64,000 bases of DNA, taken from contig OX388343.1 of NCBI GenBank assembly GCA_947579665.1, forward strand, positions 104,599,657 to 104,663,656, read 5' to 3'. The position numbers and the translations under genes were made by a program. The notes under the pieces were generated by a model. It was not told the DNA's origin, did no database searches, and saw only the letters and a list, made by a program, of their open reading frames with translations. The first letter of the stretch is position 1. Each line of letters opens with the position of its first letter. Shown here one piece after another: positions 41,888 through 54,630 of the stretch. The stretch comes from Sympetrum striolatum (Eukaryota > Arthropoda > Insecta > Odonata > Libellulidae).

Positions 41888-43001
41888 TAGTTATTAAACT
41901 ATTTAAAATATAGAGTAGTAGTTCAATATTCTATTAGTACTCATTCTAAGCTCAGTTCCATCCCTGGACCATAAGGACCCCTCAGCGTCATTTCTGCCAA
42001 TATTCTCCATCATCATGGGTTTAGATCTCCCACAGTATGCCCTGAGTAATGATAATTATAACAATCAAATATTAGATAATACTAATAAAACACATAATTT
42101 TAGGAAATACTAGTTATTAAACTATTTAAAATATTGAGTATTAGTTTAATATTCTATTAGTACTCATTCTAAGCTCAGTTCCATCCCTGGACCATAAGGA
42201 CCCCTCAGCGTCATTTCTGCCAATATTCTCCATCATCATGGGTTTAGATCTCCCACAGTATGCCCTGAGTAATGATAATTATAACAATCAAATATTAGAT
42301 AATACTAATAATACACATATTTAAAGGAAATACTAGTTATTAAACTATTTAAAATATAGAGTAGTAGTTTCATATTCTATTAGTACTCATGCTAAGCTCA
42401 GTTCCATCCCTGGACCATAAGGACCCCTCAGCGTCATTTCTGCCAATATTCTCCATCATCATGGGTTTAGATCTCCCACAGTATGCCCTGAGTAATGATA
42501 ATTATAACAATCAAATATTAGATAATACTAATAAAACACATAATTTAAGTAATACTAGTTATTAAACTATTTAAAATATAGAATAGTAGTTAAATATTCT
42601 ATTAGTACTCATTCTAAGCTCAGTTCCATCCCTGGACCATAAGGGCCCCTCAGCGTCATTTCTGCCAAAATTCTCCATCATCATGGGTTTAGATCTCCCA
42701 CAGTATGACCTGAGTAATGATAATTATAACAATCAAATATTAGATAATACTAATAAAACACATAATTTAAGGAAATACTAGTTATTAATCTATTTAAAAT
42801 ATAGAGTAGTAGTTTAATATTCTATTAGTACTCATTCTAAGCTCAGTTCCATCCCTGGACCTTAAGGACCCCTCAGCGTCGTCTCTGTCAATATTCTCCA
42901 TCATCATGGGTTTAGATCTCCCACAGTATGCCCTGAGTAATAATAATTATAACAATCAAATATTAGATAATACTAATCAAACACATAATTTAAGAAAAGA
43001 T
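41888..43001. repeat. D-type monomers, longest run (5)
   Basis: Five consecutive D-type spacers, averaging 223 bp. Variants include ATTTTAGG, ATATTTAAAGG, TTTAAGTAATAC, CATGCTAAGC, and GGGCCCC with CCAAAATTC. The final core reverts to the standard CGTCGTCTCTGTC form, which suggests a recombinant end. Confidence 0.85.
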
Positions 43002-45014
43002 TACCTAACAATCTAATATAAAATATGGAGTAGTAGCATAATATTTTATTAGTACTCATTCGATGCTCAGTTCCATCCCTCGACCATAAGGACCCCTCAG
43101 CGTCGTCTCTGTCAATATTCTCCATCATCATGGGTTTAGATCTCCCTCAGTATGCCCTTAGTAATAATAATTATAACAAACAAATATTAGATAATACAAA
43201 TAAAACACATAATTTAAGAAAAGATTAACTAACAAACTAATATATAATATAGAGTAGTAGCATAATATTCTATTAGTACTCATTCTAAGCTCAGTTCCAT
43301 CCCTGGACCATAAGGACCCCTCAGCGTCATCTCTGTCAATATTCTCCATCATCATGTTTTTAGATCTCCCACAGTAACCCCTGAGTAATAATAATTATAA
43401 CAATCAAATATTAGATAATACTAATCAAACACATAATTTAAGAAAAGATTACCTAACAATCTAATATAAAATATGGAGTAGTAGCATAATATTTTATTAG
43501 TACTCATTCAAAGCTCAGTTCCATCCCTCGACCATAAGGACCCCTCAGCGTCGTCTCTGTCAATATTCTCCATCATCATGGGTTTAGATCTCCCTCAGTA
43601 TGCCCTGTGTAATAATAATTATAACAATCAAATATTAGATAATACAAATAAAACACATAATTTAAGAAAAGATTAACTAACAAACTAATATAAAATATAG
43701 AGTAGTAGCATAATATTCTATTAGTACTCATTCTAAGCTCAGTTCCATCCCTGGACCATAAGGGTCCCTCAGCGTCATCTCTGTATATTCTCCATCATCA
43801 TGGGTTTAGATCTCCCACAGTATGCCCTGAGTAATAATAATTATAACAATCAAATATTAGATAATACTAATAAAACACATAATTTAAGAAAAGATTAACT
43901 AACAAACTAATATAAAATATGGATTAGTAGCATAATATTCTATTAGTACTCATTCTAAGCTCAGTTCCATCCCTGGACCATAAGGACCCCTCAGCGTCGT
44001 CTCTGTCAATATTCTCCATCATCATGGGTTTAGATCTCCCTCAGTATGCCCTGAGTAATAATAATTATAACAATCAAATATTCGATAATACAAATAAAAC
44101 ACATAATTTAAGAAAAGATTAACTAACAAACTAATATAAAATATAGAGTAGTAGCATAATATTCTATTAGTACTCAGTCTAAGCTCAGTTCCATCCCTGG
44201 ACCATTAGGACCCCTCAGCATCGTCTCTGTCAATATTCTCCATCATCATGGGTTTAGATCTCCCTCAGTATGCCCTGAGTAATAATAATTATAACAATCA
44301 AATATTAGATAATACAAATAAAACACATAATTTAAGAAAAGATTAACTAACAAACTAATATAAAATATAGAGTAGTAGCATAATATTCTATTAGTACTCA
44401 TTCTAAGCTCAGTTCCATCCCTGGACCATAAGGACCCCTCAGCGTCATATCTGCCAATATTCTCCATCATCATGGGTTTAGATCTCCCACAGTATGCCCT
44501 GAGTAATAATAATTATAACAATCAAATATTAGATAATACAAATAAAACACATAATTTAAGAAAAGATTAACTAACAAACTAATATAAAATATAAAGTAGT
44601 AGCATAATATTCTATTAGTACTCATTCTAAGCTCAGTTCCATCCCTGGACCATAAGGACCGCTCAGCGTCATCTCTGCCAATATTCTCCATCATCATGGG
44701 TTTAGATCTCCCACAGTATGCCCTGTGTAATAATAATTATAACAATCAAATATTAGATAATACTAATAAACACATAATTTAAGAAAAGATTAACTAACAA
44801 ACTAATATAAAATATAGAGTAGTAGCATAATATTCTATTAGTACTCATTCTAAGCTCAGTTCCATCCCTGGACCATAAGGGCCCCTCAGCGTCATTTCTG
44901 CCAAAATTCTCCATCATCATGGGTTTAGATCTCCCACAGTATGACCTGAGTAATGATAATTATAACAATCAAATATTAGATAATACTAATAAAACACATA
45001 ATTTAAGGAAATAC

Positions 45015-45460
45015 TAGTTATTAATCTATTTAAAATATAGAGTAGTAGTTTAATATTCTATTAGTACTCATTCTAAGCTCAGTTCCATCCCTGGACCTTA
45101 AGGACCCCTCAGCGTCATTTCTGCCAATATTCTCCATCATCATGGGTTTAGATCTCCCACAGTATGCCCTGAGTAATGATAATTATAACAATCAAATATT
45201 AGATAATCCTAATAAACAACATAATTTAAGGAAATACTAGTTATTAAACTATTTAAAATATAGAGTAGTAGTTTAATATTCTATTAGTACTCATTCTAAG
45301 CTCAGTTCCATCCCTGGACCGTAAGGACCCCTCAGCGTCATTTCTGCCAATATTCTCCATCATCATGGGTTTAGATCTCCAACAGTATGCCCTGAGTAAT
45401 GATAATTATAACAATCAAATATTAGATAATAAAAATAAAACACATAATTTAAGAAAAGAT
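45015..45460. repeat. D-type monomers, last run of copy 1 (2)
   Basis: Preceded by the GGGCCCC/CCAAAATTC monomer, which also occurs exactly 2,236 bp upstream (42643 versus 44879). This indicates another local duplication of ten-monomer length. Confidence 0.85.
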
Positions 45461-45528
45461 TAACTAACAAACTAATATAAAATATAGAGTAGTTGCATAA
45501 TATTCTATTAGTACTCATTCTAAGCTCA

Positions 45529-46045
45529 GATCCATCCCTGAACCATAAGGACCCCTCAGTGTCGTCTCTGTCAATATTCTCCATCATCATGGGTTTAGAT
45601 CTCCCACAGTATGCCCTGAGTAATAATAATTATAACAATCAAATATTAGATAATACTAATAAAACACATAATTTAAGAAAAGATTAACTAACAAACTAAT
45701 ATAAAATATGGATTAGTAGCATAATATTCTATTAGTACTCATTCTAAGCTCAGTTCCATCCCTGGACCATAAGGTCCCCTCAGCGTCGTCTCTGTCAATA
45801 TTCTCCATCATCATGGGTTTAGATCTCCCTCAGTATGCCCTGAGTAATAATAATTATAACAATCAAATATTAGATAATACAAATAAAACACATAATTTAA
45901 GAAAAGATTAACTAACAAACTAATATAAAATATAGAGTAGTAGCATAATATTCTATTAGTACTCATTCTAAGCTCAGTTCCATCCCTGGACCATAAGGAC
46001 CCCTCAGTGTCATATCTGCCAATATTCTCCATCATCATGGGTTTA
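45529..46045. repeat. Patch between the two large copies
   Basis: It matches unit A of the 3.58-kb repeat near 19264-19780 at an offset of about 26265, sharing CCCTGAACC with CAGTGTCG, AAGGTCCCC, CAGTGTCATATC and GTTTAAATCTCC in order. It is unlike the sequence that should precede copy 2 if the duplication were simple. The left edge is at the CTCAGA/CTCAGT difference; the right edge lies somewhere in 46046-46200, where both sources are identical. Confidence 0.75.
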
Positions 46046-49000
46046 AATCTCCCACAGTATGCCCTGAGTAATAATAATTATAACAATCAAATATTAGATA
46101 ATACTAATAAAACACATAATTTAAGAAAAGATTAACTAACAAACTAATATAAAATATAGAGTAGTAGCATAATATTCTATTAGTACTCATTCTAAGCTCA
46201 GATCCATCCCTGGACCATAAGGACCCCTCAGAGTCATATCTGCCAATATTCTTCATCATCATGGGTTTAGATCTCCCACAGTATGCCCTGAGTAATAATG
46301 ATTATAACAATCAAATATTAGATAATACTAATAAACACATAATTTAAGAAAAGATTAACTATTAAACTAATATAAAATATAGAGTAGTAGCATAATATTC
46401 TATTAGTACTCATTCTAAGCTCAGATCCATCCCTGGACCATAAGGACCCCTCAGCGTCATCTCTGTCAATATTCTCCATCATCATGGGTTTAGATCTCCC
46501 ACAGTATGCCCTGAGTAATAATAATTATAACAATCAAATATTAGATAATACTAATAAAACACATAATTTAAGAAAAGATTACCTAACATTCCAATATAAA
46601 ATATGGAGTAGTAGCATAATATTCTATTAGTACTCATTCTAAGCTCAGTTCCATCCCTGGACCATAAGGACCCCTCAGCGTCGTCTCTGTCAATATTCTC
46701 CATCATCATGGGTTTAGATCTCCCTCAGTATGCCCTGAGTAATAATAATTATAACAATCAAATATTAGATAATACTAATAAAACACATAATTTAAGAAAA
46801 GATTAACTAACAAACTAATATAAAATATATAGTAATAGCATAATATTCTATTAGTACTCATTCTAAGCTCAGTTCCATCCCTGGACCATAAGGGTCCCTC
46901 AGCGTCATCTCTGTATATTCTCCATCATCATGGGTTTAGATCTCCCACAGTATGCCCTGAGTAATAATAATTATAACAATCAAATATTAGATAATACTAA
47001 TAAAACACATAATTTAAGAAAAGATAAACTAACAAACTAATATAAAATATAGAGTAGTAGCATAATATTCTATTAGTACTCATTCTAAGCTCAGATCCAT
47101 CCCTGAACCATAAGGACCCCTCAGTGTCGTCTCTGTCAATATTCTCCATCATCATGGGTTTAGATCTCCCACAGTATGCCCTGAGTAATAATAATTATAA
47201 CAATCAAATATTAGATAATACTAATAAAACACATAATTTAAGAAAAGATTAACTAACAAACTAATATAAAATATGGATTAGTAGCATAATATTCTATTAG
47301 TACTCATTCTAAGCTCAGTTCCATCCCTGGACCATAAGGTCCCCTCAGCGTCGTCTCTGTCAATATTCTCCATCATCATGGGTTTAGATCTCCCTCAGTA
47401 TGCCCTGAGTAATAATAATTATAACAATCAAATATTAGATAATACAAATAAAACACATAATTTAAGAAAAGATTAACTAACAAACTAATATAAAATATAG
47501 AGTAGTAGCATAATATTCTATTAGTACTCATTCTAAGCTCAGTTCCATCCCTGGACCATAAGGACCCCTCAGCGTCATATCTGCCAATATTCTCCATCAT
47601 CATGGGTTTAAATCTCCCACAGTATGCCCTGAGTAATAATAATTATAACAATCAAATATTAGATAATACTAATAAAACACATAATTTAAGAAAAGATTAA
47701 CTAACAAACTAATATAAAATATAGAGTAGTAGCATAATATTCTATTAGTACTCATTCTAAGCTCAGTTCCATCCCTGGACCATAAGGACCCCTCAGCGTC
47801 ATATCTGCCAATATTCTCCATCATCATGGGTTTAGATCTCCCACAGTATGCCCTGAGTAATAATAATTATAACAATAAAATATTAGAAAATACAAATAAA
47901 ACACATAATTTAAGAAAAGATTAACTAACAAACTAATATAAAATATAGAGTAGTAGCATAATATTCTATTAGTACTCATTCTAAGCTCAGTTCCATCCCT
48001 GGACCATAAGGACCCCTCAGCGTCATATCTGCCAATATTCTCCATCATCATGGGTTTAGATCTCCCACAGTATAACCTGAGTAATAATAATTATAACAAT
48101 CAAATATTAGATAATACTAATAAAACACATAATATAAGAAAAGATAAACTAACAAACTAATATAAAATATAGAGTAGTAGGATAATATTCTATTAGTACT
48201 CATTCTAAGCTCAGATCCATCCCTGGACCATAAGGACCCCTCAGCGTCGTCTCTGTCAATATACTCCATCATCATGGGTTTAGATCTCCCACAGTATGCC
48301 CTGAGTAATAATAATTATAACAATCAAATATTAGATAATACTAATAAAACACATAATTTAAGAAAAGATTAACTAACAAACTAATATAAAATATAGAGTA
48401 GTAGCATAATATTCTATTAGTACTCATTCTAAACTCAGTTCCATCCCTGGACCATAAGGACCCCTCAGCATCGTCTCTGTCAATATTCTCCATCATCATG
48501 AGTTTAGATCTCCCTCAGTATGCCCTGAGTAATAATAATTATAACAATCAAATATTAGATAATACTAATAAAACACATAATTTAAGAAAAGATTATCTAA
48601 CAAACTAATATAAAATATAGAGTAGTAGCATAATATTCTATTAGTACTCATTCAAAGCTCAGTTCCATCCCTCGACCATAAGGACCCCTCAGCGTCGTCT
48701 CTGTCAATATTCTCCATCATCATGGGTTTAGATCTCCCACAGTATGCCCTGAGTAATAATAATTATAACAATCAAATATTAGATAATACTAATCAAACAC
48801 ATAATTTAAGAAAAGATTACCTAACAATCTAATATAAAATATGGAGTAGTAGCATAATATTTTATTAGTACTCATTCGAAGCTCAGTTCCATCCCTCGAC
48901 CATAAGGACCCCTCAGCGTCGTCTCTGTCAATATTCTCCATCATCATGGGTTTAGATCTCCCTCAGTATGCCCTGAGTAATAATAATTATAACAAACAAA

Positions 49001-52000
49001 TATTAGATAATACAAATAAAACACATAATTTAAGAAAAGATTAACTAACAAACTAATATAAAATATAGAGTAGTAGCATAATATTCTATTAGTACTCATT
49101 CTAAGCTCAGTTCCATCCCTGGACCATAAGGACCCCTCAGCGTCATCTCTGTCAATATTCTCCATCATCATGTTTTTAGATCTCCCACAGTAACCCCTGA
49201 GTAATAATAATTATAACAATCAAATATTAGATAATACTAATCAAACACATAATTTAAGAAAAGATTACCTAACAATCTAATATAAAATATGGAGTAGTAG
49301 CATAATATTTTATTAGTACTCATTCAAAGCTCAGTTCCATCCCTCGACCATAAGGACCCCTCAGCGTCGTCTCTGTCAATATTCTCCATCATCATGGGTT
49401 TAGATCTCCCTCAGTATGCCCTGTGTAATAATAATTATAACAATCAAATATTAGATAATACAAATAAAACACATAATTTAAGAAAAGATTAACTAACAAA
49501 CTAATATAAAATATAGAGTAGTAGCATAATATTCTATTAGTACTCATTTCAAGCTCAGTTCCATCCCTGGACCATAAGGGTCCCTCAGCGTCATCTCTGT
49601 ATATTCTCCATCATCATGGGTTTAGATCTCCCACAGTATGCCCTGAGTAATAATAATAATAACAATCAAATATTAGATAATACTAATAAAACACATAATT
49701 TAAGAAAAGATTAACTAACAAACTAATATAAAATATGGATTAGTAGCATAATATTCTATTAGTACTCATTCTAAGCTCAGTTCCATCCCTGGACCATAAG
49801 GACCCCTCAGCGTCGTCTCTGTCAATATTCTCCATCATCATGGGTTTAGATCTCCCTCAGTATGCCCTGAGTAATAATAATTATAACAATCAAATATTCG
49901 ATAATACAAATAAAACACATAATTTAAGAAAAGATTAACTAACAAACTAATATAAAATATAGAGTAGTAGCATAATATTCTATTAGTACTCAGTCTAAGC
50001 TCAGTTCCATCCCTGGACCATTAGGACCCCTCAGCGTCGTCTCTGTCAATATTCTCCATCATCATGGGTTTAGATCTCCCTCAGTATGCCCTGAGTAATA
50101 ATAATTATAACAATCAAATATTAGATAATACAAATAAAACACATAATTTAAGAAAAGATTAACTAACAAACTAATATAAAATATAGAGTAGTAGCATAAT
50201 ATTCTATTAGTACTCATTCTAAGCTCAGTTCCATCCCTGGACCATAAGGGTCCCTCAGCGTCATCTCTGTATATTCTCCATCATCATGGGTTTAGATCTC
50301 CCACAGTATGCCCTGAGTAATAATAATTATAACAATCAAATATTAGATAATACTAATAAAACACATAATTCAAGAAAAGATTAACTAACAAACTAATATA
50401 AAATATGGATTAGTAGCATAATATTCTATTAGTACTCATTCTAAGCTCAGTTCCATCCCTGGACCATAAGGACCCCTCAGCGTCGTCTCTGTCAATATTC
50501 TCCATCATCATGGGTTTAGATCTCCCTCAGTATGCCCTGAGTAATAATAATTATAACAATCAAATATTAGATAATACAAATAAAACACATAATTTAAGAA
50601 AAGATTAACTAACATACTAATATAAAATATAGAGTAGTAGCATAATATTCTATTAGTACTCAGTCTAAGCTCAGTTCCATCCCTGGACCATAAGGACCCC
50701 TCAGCGTCATATCTGCCAATATTCTCCATCATCATGGGTTTAGATCTCCCACAGTATGCCCTGAGTAATAATAATTATAACAATCAAATATTAGATAATA
50801 CTAATAAAACACATAATATAAGAAAAGATAAACTAACAAACTAATATAAAATATAGAGTAGTAGCATAATATTCTATTAGTACTCATTCTAAGCTCAGAT
50901 CCATCCCTGGACCATAAGGACCCCTCAGCGTCGTCTCTGTCAATATTCTCCATAATCATGGGTTTAGATCTCCCACAGTATGCCCTGAGTAATAATAATT
51001 ATAACAATCAAATATTAGATAATACTAATAAAACACATAATTTAAGAAAAGATTAACTAACAAACTAATATAAAATATAGAGTAGTAGCATAATATTCTA
51101 TTAGTACTCATTCTAAGCTCAGTTCAATCCCTGGACCATAAGGACCCCTCAGCGTCATATCTGCCAATATTCTCCATCATCATGGGTTTAGATCTCCCAC
51201 AGTATGCCCTGAGTAATAATAATTATAACAATCAAATATTAGATAATACTAATAAAACACATAATATAAGAAAAGATAAACTAACAAACTAATATAAAAT
51301 ATAGAGTAGTAGCATAATATTCTATTAGTACTCATTCTAAGCTCAGATCCATCCCTGGACCATAAGGACCCCTCAGCGTCGTCTCTGTCAATATTCTCCA
51401 TCATCATGGGTTTAGATCTCCCTCAGTATGCCCTGAGTAATAATAATTATAACAATCAAATATTAGATAATACAAATAAAACACATAATTTATGAAAAGA
51501 TTAACTAACAAACTAATATAAAATATAGAGTAGTAGCATAATATTCTATTAGTACTCATTCTAAGCTCAGTTCCATCCCTGGACCATAAGGACCGCTCAG
51601 CGTCATCTCTGCCAATATTCTCCATCATCATGGGTTTAGATCTCCCACAGTATGCCCTGTGTAATAATAATTATAACAATCAAATATTAGATAATACTAA
51701 TAAACACATAATTTAAGAAAAGATTAACTAACAAACTAATATAAAATATAGAGTAGTAGCATAATATTCTATTAGTACTCATTCTAAGCTCAGATCCATC
51801 CCTGGACCATAAGGACCCCTCAGCGTCATATCTGCCAATATTCTCCATCATCACGGGTTTAGATCTCCCACAGTATGCCCTGAGTAATAATAATTATAAC
51901 AATCAAATATTAGATAATACTAATAAACACATAATTTAACAAAAGATTAACTAACAAACTAATATAAAATATAGAGTAGTAGCATAATATTCTATTAGTA

Positions 52001-52171
52001 CTCATTCTAAGCTCAGTTCCATCCCTGGACCATAAGGATCCCTCAGCGTCATCTCTGCCAATATTCTCCATCATCATGGGTTTAGATCTCCCACAGTATG
52101 CCGTGAGTAATAATAATTATAACAATCAAATATTAGATAATACTAATAAAACACATAATTTAAGGAAATAC

Positions 52172-52616
52172 TAGTTATTAAACTATTTAAAATATAGAGC
52201 AGTAGCTTAATATTCTATTAGTACTCATTCTAAGCTCAGTTCCATCCCTGGACCATAAGGACCCCTCAGCATCATTTCTGCCAATATTCTCCATCATTAT
52301 GGGTTTAGATCTCCCACAGTATGCCCTGAGTAATAATAATTATAACAATCAAATATTAGATAATACTAATAAAACTCATAATTAAAGAAAATACTAGTTA
52401 TTAAACTATTTAAAATATAGAGTAGTAGTTTAATATTCTATTAGTACTCATTCTAAGCTCAGTTCCATCCCTGGACCTTAAGGACCCCTCAGCGTCATTT
52501 CTGCCAATATTCTCCATCATCATGGGTTTAGATCTCCCACAGTATGCCCTGAGTAATAATAATTATAACAATCAAATATTAGATAATACTAATAAAACAC
52601 ATAATTTAAGAAAAGA
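52172..52616. repeat. D-type monomers in copy 2, run 1 (2)
   Basis: Counterpart of 31947-32391 at offset 20225. Confidence 0.85.
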
Positions 52617-54407
52617 TTACCTAACAAACTAATATAAAATATAGAGTAGTAGCATAATATTCTATTAGTACTCATTCTAAGCTCAGTTCCATCCCTGGAC
52701 CATAAGGACCCCTCAGCGTCGTCTCTGTCAATATTCTCGATCATCATGGGTTTAGATCTCCCTCAGTATGCCCTGAGTAATAATAATTATAACAATCAAA
52801 TATTAGATAATACAAATAAAACCGATAATTTAAGAAAAGATTAACTAACAAACTAATATAAAATTTAGAGTAGTAGCATAATATTCTATTAGTACTCATT
52901 CTAAGCTCAGTTCCATCCCTGGACCATAAGGACCCCTCAGCGTCATATCTGCCAATATTCTCCATCATCATGGGTTTAGATCTCCCACAGTATGCCCTGA
53001 GTACTAATAATTATAACAATCAAATATTAGATAATACTAATAAAACACATAATATAAGAAAAGATAAACTAACAAACTAATATAAAATATAGAGTAGTAG
53101 CATAATATTCTATTAGTACTCATTCTAAGCTCAGATCCATCCCTGGACCATAAGGACCCCTCAGCGTCGTCTCTGTCAATATTCTCCATCATCATGGGTT
53201 TAGATCTCCCACAGTAAGCCCTGAGTAATAATAATTATAACAATCAAATATTAGATAATACTAATAAAACACATAATTTAAGAAAAGATTAACTAACAAA
53301 CTAATATAAAATATAGAGTAGTAGCATAATATTCTATTAGTACTCATTCTAAGCTCAGATCCATCCCTGGACCATAAGGACCCCTCAGCGTCGTCTCTGT
53401 CAATATTCTCCATCATCATGGGTTTAGATCTCCCACAGTATGCCCTGAGTAGTAATAATTATAACAATCAAATATTAGATAATACTAATAAAACACATAA
53501 TTTAAGAAAAGAATAACTAACAAACTAATATAAAATATAGAGTAGTAGCATAATATTCTATTAGTACTCATTCTAAGCTCAGATCCATCCCTGGACCATA
53601 AGGACCCCTCAGAGTCATATCTGCCAATATTCTCCATCATCATGGGTTTAGATCTCCCACAGTATGCCCTGAGTTATAATAATTAACACAATGAAATCTT
53701 AGATAATACTAATAAAACACATAATTTAAGAAAAGATTACCTAACAAACTAATATAAAATATAGAGTAGTAGCATAATATTCTATTAGTACTCATTCTAA
53801 GCTCAGTTCCATCCCTGGACCATATGGACCCCTCAGCGTCATATCTGCCAATATTCTCCATCATCATGGGTTTAGATCTCCCACAGTATGCCCTGAGTAC
53901 TAATAATTATAACAATCAAATATTAGATAATACTAATAAACACATAATTTAAGAAAAGATTAACTAACAAACTAATATAAAATATAGAGTAGTAGCATAA
54001 TATTCTATTAGTACTCATTCTAAGCTCAGATCCATCCCTGGACCATAAGGACCCCTCAGCGTCATATCTGCCAATATTCTCCATCATCACGGGTTTAGAT
54101 CTCCCACAGTATGCCCTGAGTAATAATAATTATAACAATCAAATATTAGATAATACTAATAAACACATAATTTAACAAAAGATTAACTAACAAACTAATA
54201 TAAAATATAGAGTAGTAGCATAATATTCTATTAGTACTCATTCTAAGCTCAGTTCCATCCCTGGACCATAAGGATCCCTCAGCGTCATCTCTGCCAATAT
54301 TCTCCATCATCATGGGTTTAGATCTCCCACAGTATGCCGTGAGTAATAATAATTATAACAATCAAATATTAGATAATACTAATAAAACACATAATTTAAG
54401 GAAATAC

Positions 54408-54630
54408 TAGTTATTAAACTATTTAAAATATAGAGCAGTAGCTTAATATTCTATTAGTACTCATTCTAAGCTCAGTTCCATCCCTGGACCATAAGGACCC
54501 CTCAGCATCATTTCTGCCAATATTCTCCATCATTATGGGTTTAGATCTCCCACAGTATGCCCTGAGTAATAATAATTATAACAATCAAATATTAGATAAT
54601 ACTAATAAAACACATAATTTAAGAAAAGAT
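54408..54630. repeat. D-type monomer in copy 2, single
   Basis: Counterpart of 36419-36641 at offset 17989. It is single here too, so the loss of its partner predates the large duplication. Confidence 0.85.

Larger units (their letters stand above)
25150..45528. repeat. Large duplicated segment, copy 1 (~20.4 kb)
   Basis: It aligns with 46046-63517 in the same orientation. The offset is 20896 at the left, 20897 after a one-base indel near 26371, 20225 after about 29.46-30.13 kb, 17989 after one 2,236-bp repeat unit, 18213 between about 37.3 and 41.8 kb, and 17989 again to the end. Between indels I noticed only scattered single-base differences. Alignment ends at 45528/63517, where CTCAGA faces CTCAGT. 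Confidence 0.85.

Noticed and set aside
41690..41890. Plus-strand open frames of 64-66 codons (41690-41890, 45493-45687, 59903-60103, 63482-63676)
   Set aside because: They overlap the core and spacer on the other strand and appear only where a truncation or rare substitution removes a stop. They are shadows of the repeat.
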